From Ottelia alismoides (taxonomy: Eukaryota; Streptophyta; Magnoliopsida; Alismatales; Hydrocharitaceae): DNA of 64,000 nucleotides. The notes below the pieces were generated by a model, which was not told the origin of the DNA, searched no databases, and worked only from the letters and a program-made list of their open reading frames with translations. Shown in pieces: positions 1 through 12,104 of this stretch (positions are counted from its first letter, which is position 1; every line of letters begins with the position of its first letter). The stretch covers positions 372,001 to 436,000 of the forward strand of contig JAZKJV010005552.1 in the NCBI GenBank assembly GCA_037367405.1, given 5' to 3'. Both the position numbers and the translations under genes were made by a program.

Positions 1-1604
1 TCTTTTGAACCTTGTAGGTCTCCTCTAGGACACCACCCACTTCATATCTACATATGATAGTAGGAGGAGATCCTCCCCTTCATCAGAACCTTTGAGGAAG
101 TAACAAAGTCCCAGTCCTCAAAGCCTCACTGCCATTTAACTAGAGAAGAAGGAGGCGGAGCAACTGCTCTACTGCTTCTTCTCCACCTGAGCCCTTTGTT
201 CCTCCTCCACTCCTCCCATATCCAAGCGAATTCCATACCTTTTACTTATTCTCTGTTTTTATCTTTTCTGAAATCCATCCACCTTCTAGACTTCTAGAGA
301 TTGAGCCGCATCATAACATCAATCCATCCTTGAATCACCAAAGTAAAGAGGATGAAGAGGTAGAGAAGTCTGGATCCAAGATACAACCGTCATTTGACAA
401 ATAAAAAGGGAGATCAGGGTCTTCGACTCACACCTAATTCCATGCCCCTGGATCAACCTTTGTCGATGCATCAGAACCATTAAATCCATCCATACGAGCC
501 CACAACCTCATGCGAATCCGAAGAAAGGAGGACCCGAGCATGAAGATGCAGACCCGAGCTGCCACCCAAACCTCTACTCCCACGCTCACCTTACGTACAG
601 GCAAAGAATTTGCACCCATACTCCTCCAGGCTTGTAGATTTACAAAGAATTCCTAGTCACATATGGCGTATGCAACATTGGGATAATCACAGTGGTATCC
701 TCTCTCCTTCAGAGAATAATGCACAGGCCCCCACCCTTGGAAAATTTCCAAGAACTTGCATGCATCCTTTCGAAATTGAAGATAAGCCCTCTCAGGACCT
801 TTTTATTATACAAACTCACATTTTATTTCAATTTACTCCCTGAATTTTTGATTAAGCATACCACTGTCATTCAAACTTCATTTTTAACGTATAATAGGTT
901 ATCTTGAAGTTTTTTATGCCCTATCTTACTATCTTTTGTTAATCGATCAGGGGTTCTAAAAATTGAAGTCTTATTGTGGATCTAATTGAATTTTGCAGGC
1001 TTGGGTTTGAAATTTTGTGCAGTTATATTTAAGATAAATGATGTTTTTGTCGGGACTATATAAAGGAGGCTTAGATAATTTATTCATTAATTTCTTTATG
1101 ATTAATTATTATCTTTGAAATATTAATTATTTCAGGGGGCTTGGAGAATATCCATATTTGATTTACTCTTGATCATTCTATGCCAAGATTGAATGGAATT
1201 CACCTCTTAGCTTATATTTGGATTTGATTGAACAAATATTTCTGGACTCTTCTCTTAGATATGTGAATGGTTTAGAGGTTTAATTGATCATATTATTGAA
1301 GATCAGATTGCTAATTACAGATCTACTGACTCCTTTTTCTCTTTATGTTTCAATTTCTTTTCTTTGTATTTTTCAACTCTTTCTTTTTGCAATATTTTCG
1401 GACATAGAAATTAACACTACAAGTAGTTAATTATTTAAATTAATTTTAAAGCATACAACTAATTAATACATCATTCCCTAAGTTTAGCCTTACACTTACC
1501 AAGTAAAATGCTCCACCAATTCAAAAAGGTGGTCTTTGATGATTTGATTTTCATCTCCTATATTATAATACATTATTCTTAAAGAGGTGGAAACATGCTC
1601 ATCA
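1..1604 (+). mobile_element. Truncated long LTR, D family, cut by the window edge
   Basis: From about 690 to 1604 this stretch matches the 3' part of the D LTR near 38050-39273, in the same order and orientation. Shared landmarks are a cytosine-rich left part, an AT-rich middle, a block with 'aagtaaaa' near 1500, and 'aaagaggtgg' shortly before the end. It ends with TCATCA at 1604, the same kind of end as D at 39273. After 1604 the minus-strand copia sequence begins, so this is probably the 3' end of a D-like element inserted in copia element F. Short reading frames here look like chance. The left part of the LTR lies outside the window. Confidence 0.65.
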
Positions 1605-3558
1605 TCCGTAGACAAGTCTAACGTGACTAATAGAAGTTAAAGGGTTTCTGATCGTACCTTCTCCAACTAGTATACATGTGTGATTGTTACAAAAGTGATA
1701 GTCCCGCCAACTTTGGCCTGATGTTGAGGAAGAGACCCTTGTCTCTAATCATGTGTTGTAAACATCCAATGTCCATGATATACTTGCCAGTATGATATCA
1801 CTTGATGTCCTACAAAATATCATCTGTCATTAATGAACATTCAATTTGTCTCCTTTGATTACCCTTGTTTTTGGTAAAAAAATTATGAGTTTCTTTGATA
1901 CCCATTGCTTGTGGGTCATTGGAGTGTTAGTATGGTTCCATGGATTTCTCCTTGGTTCCATTACTTTTTTGCTTTAATTTGACTTGAAACCTTTTTAGTA
2001 GATAAAGCTTTGAAATTTAACATACTTAGAACAACTTCCCTTTTCTAGGGTGTACCCTAACCCATAACCCATACGTAATTGTACTCTGATAATTATCTTT
2101 TAGAAATTTATCTAAGTTCTCCTTACCGTTAATGAACTTTCCTAAGTCATAAAGGTATGTGTATTTTGTTTTAATTTACCTACAGTTGTTTCTAGCTTAT
2201 CTATGTTTGCCTTAAGCAGCTTAAATTCATATTCATGTTTTTTTTAGAAAAAGATAAGCTAGAAGTGAGTTCTCTAATGTTATCTTTCAGAGAGCTAGTC
2301 TCTTTTGAATAATACTCTAAAGTGGTGCATGTAGTTAATTTTAGCAATTTATTTTCCTTTTTCAAATCTAATACTAAGTGATGTAATTTAGAAATAGCCT
2401 CCTATTTTTCATCTAATGAAGGTTCTTTAGAGGTTAACTATTCTCCTTCGAGAGACGTGAATCCGAGCAAGGCTTCTTCTGTGCTGGAATCAACTGATCC
2501 ACTTGTAGAAGATGTTGATGTATCAGAATCAGAAGAATCCCAAGTAGTTTGAAAAGTTTTTTCTTTGGATCTCATAATGGTGTCTGTGACCATTTCTCCG
2601 TTCATCCTTGACTACTTTCTTGCCCTTGCTTGAATCGTGACTTCGAGATTATTAGGTATTGTTTCTTTTTAGAAGAGGACGGTATTTCTTGAAGTGTTTT
2701 TTCTTCTTGCCTTTGAAGTACTCTTGATCGCTTCCTTTCTTTGCATCATTTATTTTGAAGAACTTCTTGAACTTCCTTGTAGACATGGCTTGATCATCCT
2801 CTAAGTTGTCTTCTAATGTAGATTATGTAGTCTAAAGTATAATACCTTTCTTCTTATTCTTGATTTATGTCTATGCTTTGATTGTCTAAGTATTTTCCAT
2901 TTTGTAGGCTAAGAGTTTGCCTATCATCTTATCAACTGGAGAGTGTTGACATCATTAACTTCCTTAATGACAGTCCAGGTAGTTCTCCATATATGTATGA
3001 TGGATCTGAGCAACTTTTTTACTTGTTCTACATTAGTTATCTCCACCTTGAGATTCCTGATAAGGTTTATAGTTGTTGAGAATCTTGTGTAAATATATCT
3101 AATGGATTCTATGCTTTCCATTTTGAATACCTTATATCTTTGATATTGCAATCGGATCTGAGATTCTTGTAGCTTGGATGTACTTCGTGTGTGACATTGA
3201 GCTTATTTCATATGTCATTGGATATCTTGCATGCCGATACTCGGTTAAATCCATCTATTGTGATGGCATATAAGATGGAATTCATTGCTTTTGAGTTGCA
3301 TGTGGCTTTTTCTTATCAGCATCAATAAGAACATTTCCAACAACTGGGCATGTGTACTTAGTCTCTATGATATTCCAAACATCAATATCTATATATTGTA
3401 GTAATTTCTGTATATGTACCTTCCATTTGTTGTAATTGGTTTCACTGAAGTGTGGAGGCCTGACAATTGACTGACTTTCAAAGTCCTTCCATGCTATTGT
3501 TGTCATATGTATCTTCGAGTAGTTACTTCGAGATATTGATCCAAGTTTTGATACTGAA
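1605..3558 (-). pseudogene. Ty1/copia gag remnant (element F)
   Basis: Minus strand, read from right to left. The frame opening at 3506 begins with a typical plant copia gag start: 'PPHFSETNYNKWK' near residues 17-29, then 'IDVWNIIE'. The frame 3151-2924 continues as the UBN2-type gag core, with 'MESIESI', 'YTRFSTTIN' and a 'KKLLRS...W' pattern. Further left, a Ser/Asp-rich linker is readable near 2530-2470 and a Lys/Leu coiled-coil-like stretch near 2230-2170. Near 1800-1690 a 'D-G-C--HM' motif resembles the block upstream of copia integrase. Gag packages the element RNA into virus-like particles in the cytoplasm. Stops and frameshifts break the frame several times. RT and the rest of pol are missing, cut off at 1604 by the D-like LTR. 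Confidence 0.75.
3545..3558 (-). other. Possible primer-binding site of copia element F
   Basis: On the minus strand, TTCAGTATCAAAAC follows directly after the LTR end (...CTCACA). It resembles the initiator-Met tRNA site TGGTATCAGAGC used by many copia elements, matching 8 of 12 positions with only transitions as differences. Its place between LTR end and gag is what one expects. Confidence 0.4.
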
Positions 3559-3780
3559 TGTGAGTTACGGGATCATGGCATGACTAGAGAGGGTGAATAA
3601 TGGTTCAAGAGATTTTAAAAATACTTCGTAGAATAATTAGCAAGCATAGAAGTAAAGATCAAGTAGACCAATTAGCATATGTGCACAATACGTTAACATG
3701 GAAACCCACGTTAGTAAAAATCATGACTTGATTCTTCCTGACATGGATTTCCTGATTAGCCGGGCTAATCAACTGCTTCA
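3559..3780 (-). mobile_element. Copia F 5' LTR, left part
   Basis: The plus strand starts TGTGAGTTACGG and includes, read on the minus strand, a 'TTATTCACCCTCTCTAG' stretch of the sort found at the 3' end of plant copia LTRs. The LTR is interrupted at 3780 by solo LTR E. Its other part is 48767-49593, giving a reconstructed LTR of about 1.05 kb. Confidence 0.55.
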
Positions 3781-6046
3781 TGAAGCATGTTTAATTGACT
3801 TGGGTTAAGTATGAAATTAAGGTGTCATCGTGACCAAAATTGATCGAGCAAACAGTTGAGAAGAATAAACAACTCTAAAAGTCAACAATGAATGTAAGCG
3901 GTTTTGCTACTTCTATTTATCCGGTATAGCGACCAAGGTTGAACACAAGGAGCACAATTAGGAGCTAAGAAGTGTGACTTCAGGAATAGAAATCTTTTTG
4001 GTGGTTTTAATTTTTCAAATTTTTAATTATCCAATATAGAAGAAATAAACACAAAGGATAAAAATACTCACTCACACACTCTTTTTGTATTTTTAATAGA
4101 TTAAAAATACTCAAAAAATTACAATAAAAATATTTTTTGTTTTTATATGCTTTATATTATTTTTGGTACTTTTTATATAATTTTAAAATATTTTTATAAT
4201 TTTCCAAAAATCAAACAGTAACAAAAACAATAAATAATGCATAACCAAGAGTAATTTGCAAGTTAAAAATAATTTAAATGCCCAAAAGTCCTATAGGTGA
4301 TTTTTATGATGAAATATAGTTAAATATCTACAAATATCTACAAACAGAGACTAAGATCACTATTTTTGGATTTTCAAAAATTTATATAATTTTTATAAGT
4401 TTTAGAATGTTTATAATTTTTATGGATTTGATAAGGTATTTTTACAAAAATTAATACTTGAGCCAAAAGATAATAAAAGACAACTACCCTAATTTTTATG
4501 GATTTTTTGGATGATTTTTCGAATTTTTATGATTTTTTAAGACAAACAAGACTTTTAGTGATTTTTCTTTTCTAATAATAGAAAACAAGAGAAAATCAAC
4601 AAGAAATATTAACACAAATAAAATGTGCATTCAGAGACTACAAGTAATTTTTAGGCTATTTCAGAATTTAATTTAATATTTATTGCCCTAAAATCAAAGA
4701 CAAGTAGTTAAGACAGTTCACAAGTATCTAATATCAAATATTCTCAATCCTAGGTCCTACCAGATAATAAGACAAGAAAGTATAGGGACCTTTATGCAAT
4801 TAATCCACCAAATACATGTACAACACATGAGCCCAGGAAAACAGTGGTATAAGTGCAAATACTTAAAATAAAACATTCATTTCATAATAGATGAGAAGTT
4901 CAAGGTAAGATAAGCAAATATCCCAAAACACTCGTACGCGTACACATGACGCAGACTTGGATGGACTAACGTACAAGTAAATAAATTGCGAGGTTCTAAC
5001 TACAAAATTTCTTAACTATTTATTGGATTTATTTGACTGGACATAAATAGAATAACATACGAGGTAAAAAGTGAAGTCTACCCTTGCAAACATGGGTGAT
5101 ATGTGGCTTTGATGAAATCTGACGATGTAGGGCCTCAGCAACAGCGTACTATCCTGATGACCATTGAGATGTGGATCTGACGCTCTGAAAAAGGGTATGG
5201 ACATGTAGCATAGATCTAATCTGGGGGAGTGTCTCCTGATCTAACGGGCGTGGAGACTGCAGGAAGAATAGGTCGCAGGGGAACTTCGATCAAAGATGGG
5301 TGGCAACCTGATGATCGGATTGAACCGCCCAAAGGTCCAGCACCTTTGCAACGGTGGTTAGTTTTGAATGGCCAGCTTCAATGGATGAAGCGACGGTTGG
5401 CGGTCGGCACAGTGGAGCTCTGCCTAGAGCAACTCAACTAGGTCCATCGAAGGGCCAAATGCTGCTCTCGCACGTACCTGAACCTGTAAGGAAACTCTAG
5501 GCTCAGAGGTAAAACTCCAGCTGATGTTATTTTGCGAAAGAAGTAAGGGAAGATATGGTGGATGATATTTCGACCTCTGGCAGAAATGGATGTAGGAGGT
5601 CTCTCCCTAATCCAGCTCCGATGAATTGGTCTAAGGATGGTCAGGACATGTCTGAAGATGATGGGTAATTCGACGTATCGATTTGTATGGGGAGGATTGC
5701 ATGATGGAGATCCGATCCGATGGTCGGAGTAGGAAGAGTTGCGATGAAGTGGAATGGCTATATCGAAGTGAAGCGAGGAAATGGAAGGGAATAGGGAATA
5801 CATGAAGGTGATGATGTGCACAAGAGCTTCAAGCGAGGTAGGGCGAGGTAATAGACTCAACCAAGCTGTAGAAGGTCGGGGTCTTGTCGCGGTAGAGGGC
5901 TCCGACCACGAGTTGAGAAGGTGCAATTTGTTGCTTACTAGAGCACTAAAGGAGTCCTCGGAGGAGCTATCACTATCTTAGAGATAGCTAAGGGGCGATG
6001 GTGGTGTGAGGCACGAGCTGCTGAGCTCAGGAGGAGGAGGAGAATA
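3781..6046 (-). mobile_element. LTR E, left part (B-like long LTR)
   Basis: Starts TGAAGCATG and runs parallel to the start of the B LTR (12744): both share 'GGGTTAAGTAT', then a block around 'tatagcgaccaaggttgaac' (about 3925), AT-rich sequence, and a purine-rich GC part from about 5040. It stops at 6046, where LTR C begins. The missing remainder is at 47746-48766 and ends CCATCA. The flanks CTTCA (3776-3780) and CGTCA (48767-48771) match in 4 of 5 bases, so E is probably a solo LTR of about 3.3 kb. The 162-residue open frame at 5926-5438 lies in the GC part and matches no protein I know; I read it as chance. Confidence 0.65.
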
Positions 6047-9000
6047 TGATAACTAGGGTTTTGTGAACAATAATAAAAAATCAGTGTAGAAAATCACTCC
6101 GAGACAAAACCCTAATTAGTCATGTAAAATTCCAATAAAATAGAAAAGATAGATAGAAAGTGAAGTGAATAAGAAAACATCTCTCCTATTTTATTGTTCA
6201 CTATTTATTAACTAGGTAAGTGTGCTTGGGTCGAACTCGAGGAGGCATAATATCAATATTACAGTTTTTGAGATAAAAAGAGGCTTTTGTGATTTTTAAT
6301 TCTTATCAAAAAATTCAAGAAAAGAACTCAAAATAGATCAACTTTAGAAAATAAAACAAGAAAAATACGCAATGAAAATACAAGAAAAATATAAAGAAAC
6401 CTCTTACGGTAGTTGTGTAACTACCCTAAAAAATAAAGGAAAAATAATATATATAATAGGTCCAAATAAATCCTACAATTCAGGGGTGTAAATGCAAAGA
6501 AAGAAAATAAAAATTCTCTGCAGTTTGATCCTAGTTCAGGGACTAAAATGAAAAGAAAATAGAAGTTATTGTGTTTAGGTCCCTATATAGGGACCTAAAT
6601 GCAATTATGGAAACTTTCTGGAGCAAATGTACTTTCTAGATCTAGCGAGGGCTCTTAATGCAAATTTTCTACTAGTTCACTCCTCGATGACCTAGATTAG
6701 GAGTCAAGCATGAATCTGGGCCATCAAACACGGTACACATGGTGCAATATTGTAGCGTCTGGTATTCTTCATGTTCTTCCCTCTTCCAAAGCAAATGATG
6801 GCAATGACGGATTCTCTGGTGTATCCCCAGCGAAGGAGTAATTGGATCAACCTCCTGCAGAGCCAGAGGAGTGACTCCTTCACCCCTTGCGCTTGCCTAC
6901 GGTGGACAAGGCTGTGAGGACGGCGGAGATGGTCGTGAGACGTCGATGAAGATCTGAGAAAGTCACCTAGAGTTTGAAACCCTAGGTTGAACTTTGTGCT
7001 CCAGTTGAAGATGAATCCGCTCCAGATGAAGATGAAGATGCTCTAGTAGTTTGTTTAAACCTATAATTGAGATTTGATCTTGATTTCTAATGAAATCGGC
7101 CAAGATATATTATGATTTAAAGATCAAACAAGTAGCTTCCAAATTATTGTTTCAAGTGAAAATGGACGTGATTTGAATCGAAATCAAGTCAAATGTGGTA
7201 AGGATTCAAAGCTAAGATCTTAAATGGATGTTTAGACGAGCTAATAAGATGAATATATGGGCTAATAAGGGCACATAGTTCGAGGAAATAAAATGGAAAG
7301 AGGTATGAAGGCAATCAGCTGGGAAGAGGGAGGTGTATGACATTCCTTGTTATCGCTCAACGGCCGGTGATACTGGAGCTGTACTCCGCACACGGCGGCG
7401 ATGCAAGGTGGTCGAGCAACTTGGAACTCCCCTTCGATGAAGCCTCTTCCACACGGAGCGATCCTATGATCCTGTCACGATCGGAATGAGGTGAATCAAG
7501 TTGAGGAAGTTGGGTGGTAAGCCATTGGTTGCTAGAACTGGGGGTTGTTAGGAAGAGTTAGTTAGTAATGGTGAAGTTTAGAGAATTTTATAGAAGAATC
7601 GACGCGGGTTAGGAGTAGATCAATGGTAGGTTGGTATTATTTGTATTATGAGGGTAGATTAGAGGGTTTAGATTGAGTGAGGAGGTTAGGATGAGCGTGG
7701 TATAATTAGGTGAAGATAGGCTGGTAGAACAAAACTACAACTCAGTTCTTGAAGAAGATGAACTAGGTGCTGACACATGTCAACATCTGGTTGGCCAAAT
7801 ATTAAAAATATATTCTAAATTATGTATTAAATAGAAAATGATGTTATTTTAAATACTATAAAAATGAAAAGTATAAATAATTAATGGGATTTTTACCCGA
7901 CAGACCCTATAATCTTTGCCAATGACCTCTACGACTTTTGAAACATCGATATTCCTCCCTCGACCCTATAAACTTGCTCTGTATTACCCCACGAACCCTA
8001 CCGTTAAATTGACACATCTAGAGTTAACTTCCTTGGGTTAAAAATGAGTTAATCTAACAAATCCACAAAGAAGAAAAAATAATCCTCCCTCATTAAAATT
8101 GGAGTCCGGCAGGGGGCGGCGCTCGTAGGGGTGGCACTCGACCTGGACCTGGACTGGAGGAGGTGGGAGGCGGTTTCCAACAAGGGGGAGGGGGTGTTCC
8201 TCAGGGAGGTGCGGGCTTCGAGTCAAAGAGCAGGGAGCGGGGCGGGGGGCTTTGCAGGGGAGCCAATGGCGAGTTTGAGGTGGTTTGCCTTCCCGACGAG
8301 CTGAGGGGGGGGTCTTTCGCAGGGGAGGCGGCGGGCTGGGGGAGGGGGTCGAAGAGCAGGGAATGGGGCGCGAGGGAGGGGGGCGTTTCGCAGGGGAGGC
8401 GGTGAGCTAGAGGCAGGGGGCTTTCCCAGGGGAGCTAGTTTCTGGGGGAGGGAGGTCGAAGAGCAAGGAGCAGGGCAGGGGGGCGGTCGCAGGGGTAGCG
8501 CAGGCTCCGACCAAGGGGTGGCGGACGGGCGGGCGGCAAGCTGGATGCAGGGGGAGGAAGGCGAGGGGGTCTTCAAGCAGTGGGTGGGCTTCGATCGAAC
8601 AGGATGGGCTGGGAGTCAGGGGAAGGGGAGGCGGCGGGCTGGGGGAGGGGGTCAAAGAACAGGGATGTGGATGATGATGTCGTGTTCGTGGTCGTCGTCG
8701 TGGCGGAGAGGAGGTTCTGGAGGGAAATTTGAAGTGGGAGAGAGGGAGTGGCACCTTTAGTAAATTTGATAAATAAAATGTGTATAATATAAAAGAAAAT
8801 AACAAAATCCATTAGTTTAAATGGTTAAATGGATGGGGGTTAACCATAGGGTTTATAGGGTAAAGGTTAACAAGTTTACGGGGGTGAGGAAGGAATTATG
8901 ATGTTTCAAAGGTCGTAGAGGTCATTGGCAAAGATTATAAGGTCTGTCTGGAAAAAATCCCATAAATAATTTATCTAAATTATGTAATAATTATTTTCCA

Positions 9001-10088
9001 TAAATAATAAATATTTAATGAAATAAAAATATAATATTAATAAATCGGTAAAAGTAATACTTGATAAATAGATTTTGGATCTTTAACTTAATAGTTAATA
9101 AATAACACTTCATTTTCATATTTTTCTTAATTATTATAATAATAAATAGGATATATGTGAATTTTTGTGGATTTTAATAAATTAATTGAAGTAAATAAAT
9201 AAATACGTATATAACTTACATAGTTCAATTTCATCTATAAAATAGTGTTTTTGATTTATTTAAAATAATAAATAATGTATGGAAGTTATGAAATAAATCA
9301 TGGTTAAACTACGAGATCAAGAAACTATATAAAAATCATAAAATCATTAAAACTATAAATATTGTGTTCAAGATAAATTAAATAGCCCGGAAACCCAATT
9401 ATGATTAGGTCCCCAAATCGACTTTTACAAACGAACTTCGATTTTAGTGAAATCACCTCCATTAAATAGAGAATAATTTTTATGAACTTTAAAGGGGATT
9501 GGAGTGAAATTAGAGCTCATATGAGAAAATTATGATGTTCGGGAGTTGAAAAATGATAATTTACAAGTTGGATTTCTTGGCATATATACAAGTGGTTATT
9601 TTTATCTTATTTTTATATTTTTCTACACATTTTTGAAATAAATAAGAAAAGAGTTTGGTAAAAAAAATATTCATATGAATTAGTTAAAAATCAATGAATA
9701 TTTGATAATTATTTAATATTTAATGAAGAGTGTATCTGTGAATAATTATTATTTTTTAATTATTTTCTTTCCATATCTCCCCCTACTTATTCGTTTGTCG
9801 ATCAATCCATGCTGACTTGGTCTCAGGGGTTAGGTTATAAATATATCTTGCAGCTGTATTTATATTTTATAAGTCATATTGTACATATACACATATTTAC
9901 AATCTATTTTCTTTTTGTTTTCTTTATTTTATTCTTTTATTTATTTACATGTTTTGTATGCATAAAAGTGCATTTTTATTCGTGAATATGATTTTGTTAA
10001 AATATGGTATTAATGGATATTTATATGTATTTGTTGAGGGTTTTAAGACAAAATGCAGAAAGAATGTTAATCAATCATGGATTCATGA
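6047..10088 (-). mobile_element. Element C 3' LTR (family A), with MULE insertion
   Basis: Starts TGATAACTAGGG and ends ATTCATGA, probably a decayed ATTCATCA. Two further copies lie at 39712-42118 and 44777-47745. All three share the order: 'accctaatta', an AT-rich block, a GC part near 6680-7500, AT-rich sequence, and an end block with 'aaaatgcagaa'. This copy contains a 1076-bp Mutator-like transposon at 7886-8961; without it the LTR is about 2.96 kb. It is the 3' LTR because a PPT-like tract and the 3' spacer follow to the right, whereas the two other copies have a primer-binding site to their left. Confidence 0.8.
7886..8961. mobile_element. Non-autonomous Mutator-like element 1
   Basis: Ends are GGGATTTTTACCC and the inverse, with terminal inverted repeats over 100 bp long ('ACCTCTACGAC' and 'TTTGAAACATC' read inward from both ends). 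The flanking 9 bp are ATAATTAAT and ATAAATAAT (8 of 9 match). The empty site survives in the other LTR A copy near 41540, which fits removal of the element plus one 9-bp copy exactly. A 9-bp duplication is the Mutator signature. The interior is very GC-rich, with degenerate repeats such as 'ggcgggctgggggaggggg' at about 8327 and again at about 8627. No transposase is present. On the minus strand the right half reads as Pro/Ser-rich sequence (8812-8573), possibly captured host sequence, but I recognise no gene. Confidence 0.85.
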
Positions 10089-10103
10089 AGCCTCTATACT
10101 TAA
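10089..10103 (-). other. Polypurine tract of element C, decayed
   Basis: Directly inside the 3' LTR. On the minus strand it reads TTAAGTATAGAGGCT, comparable to AAAGTATAAGGGGGG in element B. It is the expected primer site for plus-strand DNA synthesis. Confidence 0.6.
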
Positions 10104-11677
10104 ACTTTGCTAGCCCCTTAGCAAGCACCTATTTAAAAAATAAGGGAAAAATAAAGAAGATTAGAATGAATTTGTTTTCCTAAACTAATTCCTTGGAACA
10201 GGTAAAGGATAGAGCTCGATCGAGCCTAAAACAAGCATTTTATCGGAGCCTTAACTAGAATTAATATTTTAGTTTCAACAGCTCTCAAGTTCCACAAATC
10301 CGTGTTTAAGTTTACCTCAACAGTCAGCTCAGATCCACTTATCCATGTCTCTAACTCTATCGGCCTTGAATTCAATCTATAAGTGTGAATTGTTTTAGCT
10401 CTTCCCGCTTAAAGAAGCAAAGAAACTACCCATCCCAGTAATACACTCCCATTGGTTCTTCATCCAGCTACTCTTTCCTCAAGGAGGGGGTATTCCTTTC
10501 TAAGGTCAGGTCGTGTTGTGTCCACAATCGAATAGAGAGAAAAAGTAAAAAAATGAGAAGAGAACTAGAGTGCGACCAGTGTAGACACATCTCCTTGTGA
10601 AGCCCAACCAATGTAGCTAAGTCTCCACTAAGATATGCAGTCATTTTGGTGGAAGCTTGGATCATTGTGGTCATATTTGTATTTAGTGGCTTCTTCTTTG
10701 AATTGGCTTTGTAATTTGTTTGCATTGCATCAATCTTTTTGTGCCTTGATAGATATAGCATCTTTTCATTCCATCCATTTTTTAGGTCTTGGAAAAATTA
10801 TGCCAGCGGATCCTTCCGTCATCCAAAGCATTATTTCAATCCCAATTTCTCCTATCTTTAGAAGCCCAAGCCACTGGACAAGGATAGAAATGACCACCAA
10901 GATGGATTGACCTTCGCAACCCCATGCAAGTTGAGCTAAGTGAAAAGTGCATGTAACTAAAATTCGTTTACTGGTGAAGAGTTAAACAATGACACCAAGT
11001 GTTCTACTTAGGCACATTTAAGTTGACTTCCCAAACATGGTCTTATGGAACCCAAAAATTTAAGTCAATGACCCGAAAAGTCTAAATTCTAGTTCCTAAT
11101 TAGGCTCCTTACAATGAAAGTTAAAAGCCATGATCAAGCTCCTTCCTTTAGACTATTCCCAATCTTTAGTTCTAGAAATCAAACTTATTCTGAAAAATGC
11201 TAATGCAAATGCAACCATATTTTTGTGAAGTATATTTTCTGAATTTTACTAATTTCTATGGATTTTAATGATTTTGTAATTTTTTATGAATTTTAAGACT
11301 TTGTATTTTTTATGGATTTTTCATTTTTTATAAACAAGTCGAATTCTGCAAAATAAATTACCCATATTTTATTTGGATTAAATAACTAATGTATTTTACA
11401 AATTTTATATACAATAGATGTTATAAAGATTAAATGAATTTTACACATATTTTAATAATAAGATTTTTTAAATAAGTATTGTACATATTTTCGATACATA
11501 TTTTCAATTAAGAATTTTAAATAAGGATTTTAGACATATTTAACTTACTTTATAATTAACAACTAAATAATTAGATGGATTATAAATTAACCCTTGTCCA
11601 CTTTTTATGCATTTTAAAGATATAGAAAATACATAAAGTATGAGTTATGGACGCAAACATATATATAATATATACGC
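10104..11677 (-). mobile_element. Element C 3' spacer
   Basis: Non-coding sequence between PPT and hairpin array. It is collinear with B 16142-17590 and G 57759-59539. Shared landmarks include 'tttgctag' just after the PPT, 'gcccaaccaatgtagctaagtctcc' near 10601-10624, and a block with 'tcttggaaaaa' near 10790. From about 11220 it becomes AT-rich simple sequence. Athila elements may carry an env-like frame here; I see none that is readable. Confidence 0.6.
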
Positions 11678-12104
11678 ACCCTCTATACTTAGCTCGTGTT
11701 ATGTCCTCATAGCTTCAAAAGAGAAAAAGGAGGACATAACTCATGCTAAGTAAAAGAGGGTGAAAAAGAATGAAAGAATAGAATTCAGTCGACCCCCCTA
11801 TACTTACGATCGGGTCATCGTAAATATAGTGGAAGACAAAAATGAGGTGACTAAGGAAAATATAATATACAAATGAAGGAACAAAAGGAAAAAAGGAAAA
11901 TGAAATCAACGTAATCACTCGGTGCCCCTATACTTAGGATAAGGCATCCTAAATATAGAAAAGAATGTGGCCAAAAGTTTGGGACCAATGATTAGTATAA
12001 AAGAAAAGGAAAATAAAAGAAAATTAAAAAGAAAAAAATCAAAACGCAAAAATCTATGGGCAACCGATCCCCCCTATACTTAGGATCTGGTATCCTAAGT
12101 ATAT
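11678..12104 (-). repeat. Hairpin array of element C (4 units)
   Basis: Unit 1 (11678-11761) is a long hairpin with arms of about 31 bases and a loop of about 21: left arm from ACCCTCTATACTTAGC, right arm ending GTAAAAGAGGGT. Units 2-4 are short hairpins with 13-base arms: 11798-11829, 11928-11958 and 12074-12104. The common arm is CTATACTTAGGAT pairing with ATCCTAAGTATAG, preceded by four to six C. On the minus strand, which is the element's sense strand, each unit ends in a PPT-like AAGTATAGGGGGG. Confidence 0.85.

Noticed and set aside
5438..5926. 162-residue open frame on the minus strand
   Set aside because: It lies in the GC block of LTR E, has no recognised motif, and the corresponding blocks of the other LTRs do not keep the frame.
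6042..6046. Target duplication for element C
   Set aside because: GAATA on the left does not match AGGTC at 42119 or 47746, so I claim no duplication although the LTR E alignment supports the insertion.
8163..8812. Gly-rich and Pro-rich frames in the first MULE
   Set aside because: Shadows of GC-rich repeats; no recognised protein.
11678..12104. CRISPR-like array from regular hairpins
   Set aside because: Plant nuclear context, imperfect units, no cas genes, and the units sit at a fixed place in retrotransposons.
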